Notes under the pieces: model-generated | The model's input: only the letters and a program-made list of their open reading frames with translations | Databases searched by the model: none | What the model was told of the DNA's origin: nothing | Made by a program: the position numbers and the translations under genes | Shown here: positions 43,312 to 54,300 of the stretch, one piece after another | Numbering within the stretch: the stretch's first letter is position 1 | Layout: every line of letters starts with the position of its first letter | Assembly: GCF_011305535.1 (NCBI RefSeq) | Contig: NZ_CP049905.1 | Span: forward strand, 3,718,001-3,782,000 | Origin: Diaphorobacter sp. HDW4B | GTDB taxonomy: Bacteria; Pseudomonadota; Gammaproteobacteria; Burkholderiales; Burkholderiaceae_C | Direction: 5' to 3' | DNA: 64,000 nt

Positions 43312-44058
43312 TCACTGCAAGGTGAGCGCCTCGCGTACGGCAGACACCTGCCTGCGCGAGACGGGCAGCAGCTCGGCCAGCCCTTGCAGACGCACCGCCC
43401 AGCCTTCGCCTTCTTCGGCGTCGTAGTGTTTTTCAAGTGAGCGCAAGGCCCGGCGTGCGACCAGCATGCTGCGGTGCACGCGCATGAAATGCTCGGCGTA
43501 GCGCGATTCAAGTTCCAGCAGCGAGCCGTCCAGGATGTAGCTGCGCGTGAAGGTGCGCACGGTCACGTACTTCTGCTCGGCTTTCAGATACAGCACCTCG
43601 GCCATGGGCAAGCGCACCGTGCGGCCACGTTCTTGAATGACGATGGCGGGTTCGTTGTCGGGCACCGGCGCGACGGCTGGCGTGGGGACGCGCGGCAGGC
43701 GCTGCACCTTGGCGATGGCTTGTTGCAGTCGCGCCAGGCGCACGGGCTTGGTGAGGTAGTCGGTCGCGTCGAGTTCAAACGCGCTCACGGCGTGATCGAC
43801 ATGCGCCGTCACGAACACGATGGCCGGTGGGTTGGGCAATTGCTGGATCGTCTGCGCCAGAGAGAGCCCGTCCTGACCAGGCATGTGGATGTCGAGCAGC
43901 ACCAGATCGAAGTCCGCGCCCAGACGTTGCTGCAGCACGCTGAGCGCCTCGGCTGCGTGCGCTGCCTCCTGCACGTGGTACTCGGGGCCGCAGTCGCCCA
44001 GCAACGTGCGCAGTCGGCTGCGCGCCAAGGCTTCGTCGTCGACGATCAGGATGTTCAT
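43312..44058 (-). CDS. LytTR-family response regulator
   Basis: A 248-residue regulator of the AlgR/LytR type. The receiver domain has VDDEALAR, the phospho-acceptor Asp in LVLLDIHMPGQDG and the Lys in DYLTKPVR. The C-terminal LytTR DNA-binding domain spans about 145-245 (VLYLKAEQKYVTVRT, FMRVHRSMLV). It lies 33 bases downstream of the partner kinase gene. Targets are unknown; AlgR homologues regulate exopolysaccharide and twitching in pseudomonads. Confidence 0.93.
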   Translation of the reverse strand: MNILIVDDEALARSRLRTLLGDCGPEYHVQEAAHAAEALSVLQQRLGADFDLVLLDIHMPGQDGLSLAQTIQQLPNPPAIVFVTAHVDHAVSAFELDATDYLTKPVRLARLQQAIAKVQRLPRVPTPAVAPVPDNEPAIVIQERGRTVRLPMAEVLYLKAEQKYVTVRTFTRSYILDGSLLELESRYAEHFMRVHRSMLVARRALRSLEKHYDAEEGEGWAVRLQGLAELLPVSRRQVSAVREALTLQ

Positions 44059-44091
44059 TCCGGCAATGTGGTTCTGGTGGAGTTGGAAAAA

Positions 44092-45162
44092 TCAGGCGCT
44101 GAATGCGGGCAGCGCGATGCGCACCCGGTACAGACCATTTTGCATGCCCGCGCTGAAGTCGCAATCCACGTCATGCAGCAAACGCAACCGTTCACGCACA
44201 TTTGCCAGCGCAATGCCGTGGCCGCGCGTGGCACGGGCCTCGCCCTCGGCGGTGTCGGGCACGGTGTTGGTGATCTGCAGAATCACACGGCGATTGCGCA
44301 TCTCGGTGCTGATGCGCAGCTTGCCGCCGCGCGCGCAGGGCTCGATGCCATGCTTGACGGCGTTTTCCACCAGCGGCTGCAGCAGCAGGGGTGGCAACTG
44401 GGCGAGATTGGCGGCCGGGTCGAGCTGCCACTGCACGCGCATGCGGTCGCCAAAGCGCACCTGTTCGATGTCCAGATAGCGCTGGGCCAGCGTGATTTCT
44501 TCCTCCATCGTCGAGGTCGTGCCTTGCTCCATCAGCGCGTGGCGGAACAGATCGCTCAGGTCTTCGAGCAGCGCCTCGGCCTTGGCGGGCTCGGCGCGCA
44601 CCAGTGCCACCGCGCTGTTCAGGGTGTTGAACAGAAAGTGCGGACGAATGCGCGCCTGCAGCTCGGTCAGCCGCGCGGTGGTGGCCGCCGGCGTGCTGCC
44701 ACGGGCGCGCATCTGCAGCGCCGCGACCAGCGCCAGCGCCATCAGACCGCCCGTCATGCCGCTGGAAAGCAGGGGCCATTCACCCGCATCGGAAAGCACC
44801 CATGCCAAAAGTTTGCATGTGCTCACTCCTGAGATGAATCCCAGCAGTGTGCCAAGAAGGTACTGGCCGAGCATCGGCAGCTTCTGCAATTGGCTCTTGA
44901 GCGCACAGGTGCACAGCAGCCAGGCGAGTGTCGAGGGCAGGGCCCCGCCGGTCACCAGCGCCAACCGCGACAGCCAGTCCATGGGCGAGCTGGAGGGGAA
45001 CATCACGCCCACGGCCAGCACCACTTCCACGAACAGAACGGCACGCAGAACCACGCCGATATGACAGGCGTCGAACACCTGCATCCGCTCTTCCCGGAAG
45101 GGACGTTCGGATGATTTTGGGCTGACTGGCGGAAGGGTCGATAAAATTTCGGTCTCTTGCAT
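44092..45162 (-). CDS. LytS/AlgZ-type sensor histidine kinase
   Basis: A 356-residue membrane kinase with about four to five N-terminal hydrophobic segments and no periplasmic sensor domain. The cytoplasmic part is the His_kinase type, with the phospho-accepting His in [12 protein letters not shown], the N box [14 protein letters not shown] and a G-rich end ([14 protein letters not shown]). It pairs with the LytTR regulator downstream. The ATG was chosen at MQETEILS; the frame extends 11 codons further towards argH. The start lies 51 bases from that of the divergent argH. Confidence 0.92.
   Translation of the reverse strand: MQETEILSTLPPVSPKSSERPFREERMQVFDACHIGVVLRAVLFVEVVLAVGVMFPSSSPMDWLSRLALVTGGALPSTLAWLLCTCALKSQLQKLPMLGQYLLGTLLGFISGVSTCKLLAWVLSDAGEWPLLSSGMTGGLMALALVAALQMRARGSTPAATTARLTELQARIRPHFLFNTLNSAVALVRAEPAKAEALLEDLSDLFRHALMEQGTTSTMEEEITLAQRYLDIEQVRFGDRMRVQWQLDPAANLAQLPPLLLQPLVENAVKHGIEPCARGGKLRISTEMRNRRVILQITNTVPDTAEGEARATRGHGIALANVRERLRLLHDVDCDFSAGMQNGLYRVRIALPAFSA
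45117..45147 (+). promoter_or_regulatory. Possible argH promoter inside the kinase gene
   Basis: TTGGGC and TAAAAT are separated by 19 bases. Transcription would start about 60 bases before argH, inside the 5' coding part of the divergent kinase gene. Weak match; listed because the gap between the two start codons is too short to hold both promoters. Confidence 0.25.
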
Positions 45163-45213
45163 TGCGGCATCCGGCTTTCTCGGGTGTCGGAACAACCGGA
45201 TTATTGCCCTCTC

Positions 45214-46671
45214 ATGTCATCTTCTGCAGCATCGCAACCATCAAAAGACCAACTTGCCACCAAGGCCGAGGCTTGGTCGGCCCTGTTCTCCGAGCCCATG
45301 AGCGACCTGGTCAAGCGCTACACATCGAGCGTTTTCTTCGACAAGCGCATGTGGCAGGCGGACATTCAGGGCTCTCTGGCGCATGCCGAGATGCTGGCCG
45401 CGCAGGGCATCATCGGTGCCGATGATCTGGCCTCCATCCAGAAGGGCATGGCGCAGATCACCAAGGAAATCGAATCCGGTGAGTTCGAATGGAAGCTCGA
45501 TCTGGAAGACGTGCACTTGAACATCGAAGCGCGCCTCACGCAACTGGTGGGTGACGCAGGCAAGCGCCTGCACACCGGCCGCAGCCGCAATGACCAGGTG
45601 GCCACCGACGTGCGCCTGTGGCTGCGCGGCGAGATCGATCTGATCGAAGGCCTGCTCAGCGAACTGCAACTGTCGCTGGTCGAAGTGGCCGAGCAGAACA
45701 TCGAAGTGATCCTGCCGGGCTTCACCCATCTGCAGGTCGCCCAGCCCGTGAGCTTTGCGCACCACCTGCTCGCTTACGTGGAAATGTTCAAGCGCGACGC
45801 CGACCGCATGCTCGACGTGCGCAAGCGCGTGAACGTGCTGCCGCTGGGCTCGGCCGCGCTGGCCGGCACCACCTATCCGCTGGACCGTGAACGCGTCGCC
45901 AGGACGCTGGGCATGGAAGCCGTGTCGCAGAACAGTCTGGACGGCGTGAGCGACCGCGACTTCGCCATCGAATTCACCGCCGCCGCCAGCCTGTGCATGG
46001 TGCACGTGAGCCGCCTGTCGGAAGAGCTGATCATCTGGATGAGCCAGAACTTCGGCTTCATCCGCATCGCTGACCGCTTCACCACCGGCTCGTCGATCAT
46101 GCCGCAGAAGAAGAACCCCGACGTGCCCGAACTCGCACGCGGCAAGACCGGCCGCGTGGTCGGTCACCTGATGGGCCTGATCACCCTGATGAAGGGCCAG
46201 CCACTGGCCTACAACAAGGACAATCAGGAAGACAAGGAACCACTGTTCGACACCGTCGACACCTTGAAGGACACGCTGCGCATCTTCGCCGAAATGATCG
46301 GCGGCCAAGTGAACCCTGCGACCGGCAAGAAGGAAGGCGGCATCACCGTGAATGCGGCCAACATGCGTGCCGCAGCGCAAAAGGGCTACGCCACCGCGAC
46401 CGATCTGGCCGACTACCTGGTCAAGAAGGGCCTGCCATTCCGCGACGCGCACGAAACCGTCGCGCACGCCGTGAAGCTGGCGCAGCAGCAAGGCGTGGAC
46501 CTGAGCGAACTGCCGTTGGCCGAGCTGCAGGCGTTCAACCCGAACATCGAGCAGGACGTGTTCGAGGCGCTGAGCCTCGAAGGTTCGCTGAACGCGCGCA
46601 ATACATTGGGCGGTACCGCGCCTGCGCAAGTGCGTCAGCAGATCGCCAAGAACCGCGCTCGCCTCGCCTGA
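45214..46671 (+). CDS. argH: Argininosuccinate lyase
   Basis: Splits argininosuccinate to arginine and fumarate, the last arginine biosynthesis step. The 485-residue protein has the superfamily signature [12 protein letters not shown], plus [13 protein letters not shown] and TTYPLDRE. It is slightly longer than E. coli ArgH because of an N-terminal extension ([12 protein letters not shown]). The start MSSSAAS was chosen since upstream codons run into the kinase promoter region. No other arg genes are adjacent. Confidence 0.96.
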   Translation: MSSSAASQPSKDQLATKAEAWSALFSEPMSDLVKRYTSSVFFDKRMWQADIQGSLAHAEMLAAQGIIGADDLASIQKGMAQITKEIESGEFEWKLDLEDVHLNIEARLTQLVGDAGKRLHTGRSRNDQVATDVRLWLRGEIDLIEGLLSELQLSLVEVAEQNIEVILPGFTHLQVAQPVSFAHHLLAYVEMFKRDADRMLDVRKRVNVLPLGSAALAGTTYPLDRERVARTLGMEAVSQNSLDGVSDRDFAIEFTAAASLCMVHVSRLSEELIIWMSQNFGFIRIADRFTTGSSIMPQKKNPDVPELARGKTGRVVGHLMGLITLMKGQPLAYNKDNQEDKEPLFDTVDTLKDTLRIFAEMIGGQVNPATGKKEGGITVNAANMRAAAQKGYATATDLADYLVKKGLPFRDAHETVAHAVKLAQQQGVDLSELPLAELQAFNPNIEQDVFEALSLEGSLNARNTLGGTAPAQVRQQIAKNRARLA

Positions 46672-46712
46672 TATTTGCAAGACCGTTCGATCTGCAAATT
46701 CCGGAGTTTTCC

Positions 46713-47699
46713 ATGAGCCCCATGAGCCTTTCTCGCCGCCAGGTCCTTCAATTTTCGTTGGCTGCATCTGCGGCGGGACATGCCTCATGGAGCCTCGCGC
46801 AAGGCCCGAAGCAGATCAAGCTGCTGGTCGGTTTTCCGCCCGGTGGCGGCACCGATGCGATTGCGCGGCTGCTGGCTGAAAAGCTCAAGGACCAGCTCGG
46901 CGAGACCGTCATCGTGGACAACCGTCCCGGTGCCGGTGGGCAGATCGCGGCGCAGGTGCTGAAGGCTTCGCCAGCGGATGGCAGCACGCTGTTTGTCACG
47001 CACGATCACACGATCTCCATCCTCCCGCAGGTCGTGAAGAAGCCGGGCTTCGATCCCGACAAGGACTTTGTTCCCGCAGGCGGCTTCGCGAATTTCGTGA
47101 ACTGCTTTGCGGTCTCTGCATCGACGCCCGCGAAGAGCTTTGCGGACTACGTGAACTGGGTGAAGAACGAAGGCCATGGCAAGAGCGCTGTGGGCATTCC
47201 GGCACCTGCATCGACGCCCGAGTTTCTGGTGCAGTTGCTCGGCAAGCGTTACCAGCTTGACCTGCTGGCCGCGCCGTATCGCGGCAGTGCGCCGATGATT
47301 GCCGACATGCTCGGCAACCAGATTCCGGCGGGCATTGGCTCGGTGCAGGACTTTCTCGAAAACCACAAGGCCGGAAAGTTGCGCGTTCTGGCCGTGCTTG
47401 GCGGCAAGCGCCAGCCCGCGTTGCCCGATGTGCCGACGTTTGCGGAGCTCGGCCTCAAGGGCTTCGAGGACCTGCCTTATTACGGCGTCTACGCGCCCGC
47501 AGGCACGCCCGCTGCATTCATCGAGCGCTTCTCGCAGGCCCTGGCCAAAGTTGTTGCCATGCCCGATGTGCGCGAGCAGCTCACCGGCATGGGCATCAAC
47601 GTTGACTACATGACACCTGTCCAACTCGCCACACGCGAGCATGCGTACACGCAGGTCTGGACAAAGATCATTCGCGAGAGCGGGTTTCAGCCGCAGTGA
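46713..47699 (+). CDS. Tripartite tricarboxylate transporter receptor (Bug/TctC)
   Basis: A 328-residue periplasmic solute-binding protein of the Bug family, which is greatly expanded in Burkholderiales. It has a Tat-like signal (LSRRQVLQFSLAASAAG, cleavage after SLAQ), the first ligand loop FPPGGGTDAIAR and the second GTPAAFIERF region. It should bind a carboxylate and present it to a TctAB permease; none is adjacent, and the closest pair in view is at 30233-32252. GGAG is seven bases upstream of the first ATG. Confidence 0.93.
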   Translation: MSPMSLSRRQVLQFSLAASAAGHASWSLAQGPKQIKLLVGFPPGGGTDAIARLLAEKLKDQLGETVIVDNRPGAGGQIAAQVLKASPADGSTLFVTHDHTISILPQVVKKPGFDPDKDFVPAGGFANFVNCFAVSASTPAKSFADYVNWVKNEGHGKSAVGIPAPASTPEFLVQLLGKRYQLDLLAAPYRGSAPMIADMLGNQIPAGIGSVQDFLENHKAGKLRVLAVLGGKRQPALPDVPTFAELGLKGFEDLPYYGVYAPAGTPAAFIERFSQALAKVVAMPDVREQLTGMGINVDYMTPVQLATREHAYTQVWTKIIRESGFQPQ

Positions 47700-47701
47700 T
47701 G

Positions 47702-48124
47702 TCAGATCGAGCTTGAATCAACGTCGCCTTCAAACACCGCTGAACAAGTCAGTGGGTCCCAGACAAAGTGCACCTCCAACCCAAGATAGTCGCGATCTGG
47801 GGTTGGCACATATTCCTGCTTCTCAAGGCAGCGAGCCTGAATGCTGAAGCGGTGCACAGGTGTCCCCGTTTGTGATGCCTGAAGCTGGAATGAGATATCG
47901 CCTGGATAGAACTCACCACTCATGCGTTCCTTGCGCGGAAAAAGTTCGTCATCAGGCTCTTCATCCAGATAAGCCTGAACGGCGCGCTGCACTTGCTCCA
48001 GCACCATGGCGAGGTGCTTGAAGATCTGATCAAGCACGGCGGGATCGAAATCCCCATTGACCTCATGAATGGGCTCTCGGCTCCATTTCGGGGGCCCGAT
48101 CTGATGCATCAGAAGCTGCGTCAT
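47702..48124 (-). CDS. Hypothetical protein
   Basis: A 140-residue soluble protein, MTQLLMHQIGPPKW at the start and FEGDVDSSSI at the end. No family recognised. The middle is acidic and helical (YLDEEPDDELFPRKER), the end beta-rich. Composition is less GC-rich than the flanking genes. The upstream region holds no good ribosome binding site. A frame fused to it runs on for over five kilobases opposite the macroglobulin gene but is not a gene. Stops lie two bases apart from the convergent Bug gene. Confidence 0.65.
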   Translation of the reverse strand: MTQLLMHQIGPPKWSREPIHEVNGDFDPAVLDQIFKHLAMVLEQVQRAVQAYLDEEPDDELFPRKERMSGEFYPGDISFQLQASQTGTPVHRFSIQARCLEKQEYVPTPDRDYLGLEVHFVWDPLTCSAVFEGDVDSSSI

Positions 48125-48385
48125 GCTTATTTGTGAATTTAAGTAACTAACGTCTGATTTTGCATGCGCTCTCGCGAGTGCGGGCTGACTTGTTTTCAGA
48201 CTATATTCGTTGCAGGCAATTGAGCGTGCGTGGCTTGGCGCTGCGCGGGTGCTGCGTGCCGTGGCCCGAGAGGGGCCGGACGACGCAGACACGCTCATAG
48301 CAGAATCACGCAATACGCTCGCAATGCCGCGTGCAGACAGGAGGAGGTCTGCGGCGGCATTCCCCTGGATTTTCGAGAATTCCAT

Positions 48386-51300
48386 ATGACAACAGGCACG
48401 ACTCGCTTTCGCGGAGCACTGCTGACGTTGGCGCTTTTGGCGACCGGCGCGGCGCAGGCATTGACCATCACCAGTTTGTCGCCGCAGGGCGAGGTATCGC
48501 GCGTGCGGCAACTGGTGGCCAAGTTCGACAGCGCGGCGGTGCGCTTCGGCGATCCGAAGGCGGCGGCTCCGCTGTCGGTGTCGTGCGACAACGCCGATGC
48601 AGGCAAGGGCACGGCACGCTGGACCGGCGACCGCGAATGGGTGTTCGACTTCTCTCGCGACCTGCCGCCGGGCGTGCGCTGCACGGCGAGCGTGAAGAGC
48701 GATTTCAAGTCGCCCGACGGCACGGAAATCTCCGGCACCAAGAGCTTCAAGTTCCAGACCGGCGGCCCCTATGTGCGCAACATCAGGCCCAACACCTACG
48801 AGGCCATCGATGAAGAGCAGGTCTTTGTGCTGGAGCTCAACGGCCCGGCCGAGCCGTTCAGTGTGGACGCGAACATCTGGTGCGTGGCCAGCGATGTGGG
48901 CTCGCGCCTGGGTGTGAGCACCGTCACCGACAAGCGGCGCACGGATGTGCTGCAGTCGCTGGGGCTGGAGAAGAAGGCCAAGAGCGATCCGAACAGCATC
49001 CTCACCGTGTCCTGCGGGCGGCGCATGACGTCGGGCTCCAAGGTGCAACTGGTGTACGGCAAGGGCGTTGCATCGCCAAGCGGCGTGCTCAATTCGGAAG
49101 AAAAGCGCTTCACCTTCAATGTGCGCGAGCCGTTCTCGGCCGACTTCACCTGCGAGCGCGAAAACGCGCAGGCCGCGTGCTTGCCGATCCGCGACATGGC
49201 GCTGCAGTTCAACGCACCCGTGGCGCGCAAGATGGCCAGCGGCATTGTGCTCAAGTCGTCGTCCGGCAATGTGAAGCCGACGTTTGACGGAGATGCGGGC
49301 GACGCTGAATCTATCGTGACGAGCGTGACCTTCAAGGCCCCGTTCCCGCCGGGCGCGAAGTATGCGATCGAGTTGCCCAAGAATTTCCAGGACGCATCGG
49401 GACGCGGTTTGTTGAATGCGGAGAGCTTTCCGCTGAGTGTCTCCGTCGGGCAGATGCCGCCGCTGGCCAAGTTTGCGGCGTCGCCGTTCGGTGTGGTCGA
49501 GCGCTTTGCCGAAGGCCCCAAGGGCCCGGCGCTGCTGCCGGTCACGCTGCGCAATGTCGAGCAGGCGCTGCAGGTCAGCGGGCTGGATGCGGCGACAGCG
49601 GCCAAGCTGGTGCAGGGCCAGCCGCCCAAGGTCAGCACGCTCAAGCCGGGAACGGACGCAGAGATCATCCGCTGGTATCGCAAGGTGCAGCGCTACAGCG
49701 ATTGGTCGGTGCCGCGCTCGCAGGCGCGTGGCGATGTGAAGGGCGCGCTGCCCAAACGTCTGGAAAACGAAGGCGAGAACGAAAAGGACGGGTATGTGCA
49801 GACGCGCGCCGTGTCGCTGCTTGGTGGCAAGCCCAACGTGAAGACGCTTGATGTGCCCAAGACCAACAGCAACGATCCGCGCCCGTTTGAAGTGGTGGGC
49901 ATTCCGCTGCCCGTCGGCTTCCATGTGGTCGAGATTGCATCGCCCATGCTCGGCAAGTCGCTGCTGAGCGAAGATCTGGGCGAAGGCCGCACGATGTATG
50001 TGCGCACGACCGCGCTGGTGACCAATCTGGCCGTGCACTTCAAGCTTGGGCGCGAGAATTCCGAAGCCTGGGTGACCACGCTCGACAAGGGACAGGTCGT
50101 TGCCAACGCCGTGGTGCGCGTGTCGCGCTGCGATGGCAGCGAAGTGGCGCATGCGACCACCGATGCCAAGGGCATCGCCCGGTTCGAGAAGCTGCCGCCC
50201 GAGCCTTCCGCCTGCGACGATGGCAGCAACTACAGCCGCTCGTACTTCGTGAGCGCGCGCGCCAAGGACACGGAAGGCGTGGAGGACATGGCCTTCACAT
50301 GGACCGACTGGCAGCGCGGCATCGAGCCATGGCGCTTCAACGCGCCGACCAGTCTGGACAGTCAACCGGACCAAGTGGCGCACACGGTGTTCGATCGCAC
50401 GCTGCTGCGCGCGGGCGAGACGGTGTCGATGAAGCACTATCTGCGCACGCAGAGCATGAAGGGCTTCGGCCTGCCGGATGGCGCCCCGGCCACGCTGGTC
50501 ATCACGCATTACGGCAGCGGCCAGCAGTTCACCGAAGAGCTGCAATGGCGCAAGACGGCAAGCGGTGGTCTGAGTGCCGAGAGCACGTTCAAGATTCCGC
50601 CCGCCGCCAAGCTGGGTGAATACGGTGTCGAGCTCAAGGGCAGCAAGGCGCGCGATGCGCACAGCTTCAGCTCGGGCAGCTTTCGCGTGGAAGAGTTCCG
50701 TCTGCCGGTGTTCGATGGCCGCATCACGCCGACCGACAAGAAGCCGCTGGTGCGCGCACGCAGCGTGCCGGTCGATGTGCAGATCAACTATGTCTCGGGC
50801 GGCCCGGCGGCGCGTCTGCCGGTGCGCGTGTCGTCCATGGTGCGCGGCAAGTACATGAGCTTCTCGGACTTCGAGATGTTCAGCTTCCAGCCACCGCGCA
50901 AGCGCGATGCCAACCCAAGCGGCAACAGCGACAACGAGGAAGCCACGGCATCCGAAGACAACCGCGTGATCGCCGACAAGCTGCCCGTGACGCTCGACGC
51001 CAAGGGCGCGGGCACGGTCACGCTCGACAAGGTGCCGCAGTCGCGCGCGCCGCAGGACATGGTGCTCGAAGCCACCTATGCCGATCCGAACGGAGAAGTG
51101 CAGACGCTGCGCAGCACGCAGACGCTGTGGCCTGCAGCGGTGATCGCGGGCATCAAGACCGAGGGTTGGGTGTCGGCATCGAACAAGATGAAGTTCCAGG
51201 CGCTGGCCCTGTCGCTTGACGGCAAGGTGCAGGCATCGGTGCCGGTGGAAGTGCAGGCCGTCGCGCGCATCACCACCACCAGCCGCAAGCGCATGGTGGG

Positions 51301-54300
51301 CGGCTTCTACAGCTACGACAACAAGACCGAGACCAAGGACTTGGGCACCATCTGCACCGGCAAGACCGACAACCGCGGTTTGCTGCTGTGCGAGGCCAAG
51401 ATCGCCGAAGCGGGCGAGGTCGAACTGATCGCGAAAGCCCGCGACAAGGACGGCAACGAATCGCTGGCCGCATCGACCGTGTGGGTCACGCGCCAGGGTG
51501 AACTGTGGTTCGGCGGCGAAGACCACGACCGCATCGACGTGCTGCCCGAGAAGAAGAGCTACCAGCCCGGCGAGACCGCGCAGTTGCAGGTGCGCATGCC
51601 GTTCCGCCACGCCACCGCATTGGTGACGGTGGAACGCGAAGGCATTCTGAGTTCCGAGGTCGTGCAGCTCAACGGCCAGGACCCGACGGTGAACGTGAAG
51701 ATTCAGGAAGCGTGGGGCCCGAACGTCTACGTGAGCGTGTTCGTGCTGCGCGGACGCTTGCAGGAAGTGCCTTGGTACAGCTTCTTCACCTGGGGCTTCA
51801 AGTCGCCGCGTGAATGGTGGAATGCGTTCTGGTACGAAGGCAAGGAATATGTCGCGCCGACCGCGATGGTCGATCTGTCCAAGCCCGCGTATCGCTTCGG
51901 TATGGCCGAGTTGCGCGTGGGCATCAAGGGCCATCAGATCGATGTGAAGGTCACCGCCGACAAGGAAAGCTACCCGGTGCGCGGCAAGGCGCAGGTGACG
52001 ATCTCGGCCACGCTGCCCGATGGCAAGCCTGCCGCCGGAGCAGAAGTCGCGCTGGCTGCGGTGGACAAGGCGCTGCTGGCGCTCAAGCCCAACACCAGCT
52101 GGAATCTGCTCGAAGCGATGATGCAGCGCCGCTCGTGGGGCGTGTCGACATCGACCGCGCAGATGGAAATCATCGGTCGCAGACACTACGGCAAGAAGGC
52201 CGTGCCGGCAGGCGGTGGCGGCGGCAATCTGCAGGCGCGCGAACTGCTCGACACCTTGCTGCTGTGGAACCCGACCATCCAGCTCGATGCCAATGGTCAG
52301 GCCAAGGTGGAAGTGCCGCTCAACGATGCGCTGACGACGTTCAAGATCGTGGCCGTGGCCGATGCGGGCGTGAGCCTGTTCGGCACCGGCAGCACGGAAA
52401 TCCGCGCCACGCAGGACCTGCAGATCATCAGCGGCCTGCCGCCGCTGGTGCGCGAGGACGACCAGTTCCGGGCGATGATCACGCTGCGCAACACCACCAA
52501 GAACGCGATGAAGGTGGAAGTGACGCCGCGCGCTGCGCTGCTCACGCTCGACAAGCTGACCGTGGACATTCCCGCCAACGATGCGCGCGAAGTGTCCTGG
52601 GACGTGACTGCGCCTGCGCAACTGGCGCAGACGCGCGCACAGGCGCTGATGTGGGAGATCGAGGCCAAGGACCTGACTGCGGGTGCGCGCGATGCGCTCA
52701 AGGTGAGCCAGAAACTGATCCCCGCGATCCCGCTGACCGTGCAGCAGGGCACGCTGATGCAGGTGGATGGAAGCATCAACATGAGCGTTGCGCCTCCGGC
52801 CGATGCGGTGGCGGGACGCGGCGGCCTCAAGCTCGCGCTGCAACCCAAACTGGCCGAGGGCCTGCCTGCGGTGCGCGACTGGTGGATCAACTACCCGTTC
52901 ATTTGTCTGGAGCAAAAGACCAGCAAATCGGTCGGCCTGCGCGACGGCGCGATGTGGCAGAACGTGATGTCGCAACTGCCGACCTATCTGGATGGCGACG
53001 GTCTGGCGCTGTACTTCCCGCCACGTGCGGGCGATGCGAACATGGGCAGCGACACGCTCACCGCCTATTTGCTGTCTGCGGCGAACGAAGCGTCGAGCCT
53101 GCATCCAGAATTCACGTTGCCGCCCGAGTCGTTCGACAAGATGGTGCGCGGTCTGACCTCGTTCGTGGAAGGCCGCATCCAGCGCACTTTCTGGAGCCCG
53201 AAGAAGGATCTGGACATGCGCAAGATGGCGGCAGTCGAAGCGCTCTCGCGCTACGGCAAGGCCACGCCGAACATGCTCACCAGCATCCAGATCACGCCCA
53301 ACCAGTGGCCCACGCATTCGGTGATCGACTGGTTCATGGTGCTGCAGCGCATGAAGGACGTGCCCGAGCGCGACAAGAAGCTCGCCGAGGCCACGCAGAT
53401 TTTGCGCGCACGTCTGTCGTTCCAGGGCACGAAGGTGATCTTCAGCACCGAGCGCGACGACTACTGGTGGTGGCTGATGCAAAGCGGCGACGTCAACATG
53501 GCCCGCCTGCTGATCGCGGTGATGAACGATCCCGCATGGAAGGACGACATCGGCCGCATCGCCAACGGCTTCATTCAGCGCCAGCAGAACGGCGCGTGGC
53601 ACACCACGTCGGCCAACTTCTGGGGCGGTCTGGCGCTGGAGAAATTCAGCGCGGTGCATGAGTCCACTCCCGTTGCGGGCTTCACCAAGGCCACGCTGGG
53701 CAGCAACTCGGCGCTGGTCGACTGGAGCAAGGTCGAGCGCGTGAAGACCAGCGACGCAGGCGGCGCACCGAACCAGACCACCTGGTTCGGCGCACCCGCA
53801 TCACCGGGCAACTTCAAGAACAACACCATGTTCCTGCCCTGGACGCCCGCGCCCGCCGACTTGAGCGTGACGCAGGTGGGCAGCGGCAAACCATGGCTGA
53901 CCGTGCAGTCGGTCGCGGCCATCCGCTTGAAGGAGCCGTTCGCTGCTGGCTACGCGATCAAGAAGACCGTCACGCCCGTCGAGCAGGCCGACAAGAGCCT
54001 GCCCGCCAACACCTACTCGCGCGGCGACGTGCTGCGCGTGAAGCTGGAAGTGAACGCCAGCGCCGACATGACTTGGGTGGCCATCACCGACCCGATCCCC
54101 GCAGGCGCCACGATCCTCGGCGGCGGCCTCGGCCGTGACTCCGAAATCGCGACCACCGGCGAAAAGCGTGAAGGCTGGGCCTGGCCAGCGTTCGAGGAAC
54201 GCAGCTTCGAGTCCTTCCGCAGCTACTACCAGTACATCCCCAAGGGCTCGATCAGCATGGAATACACCGTGCGTTTGAACAACGCAGGCGAGTTCTCGCT

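Noticed and set aside
47702-53659. A 1985-codon open frame on the minus strand opposite the macroglobulin gene
   Set aside because: It is the antisense shadow of a GC-rich gene. The composition is Arg/Ala/His/Leu-rich with no domain, and the plus strand encodes a clear alpha-2-macroglobulin. Only its last 140 codons, outside that gene, are kept as a hypothetical CDS.
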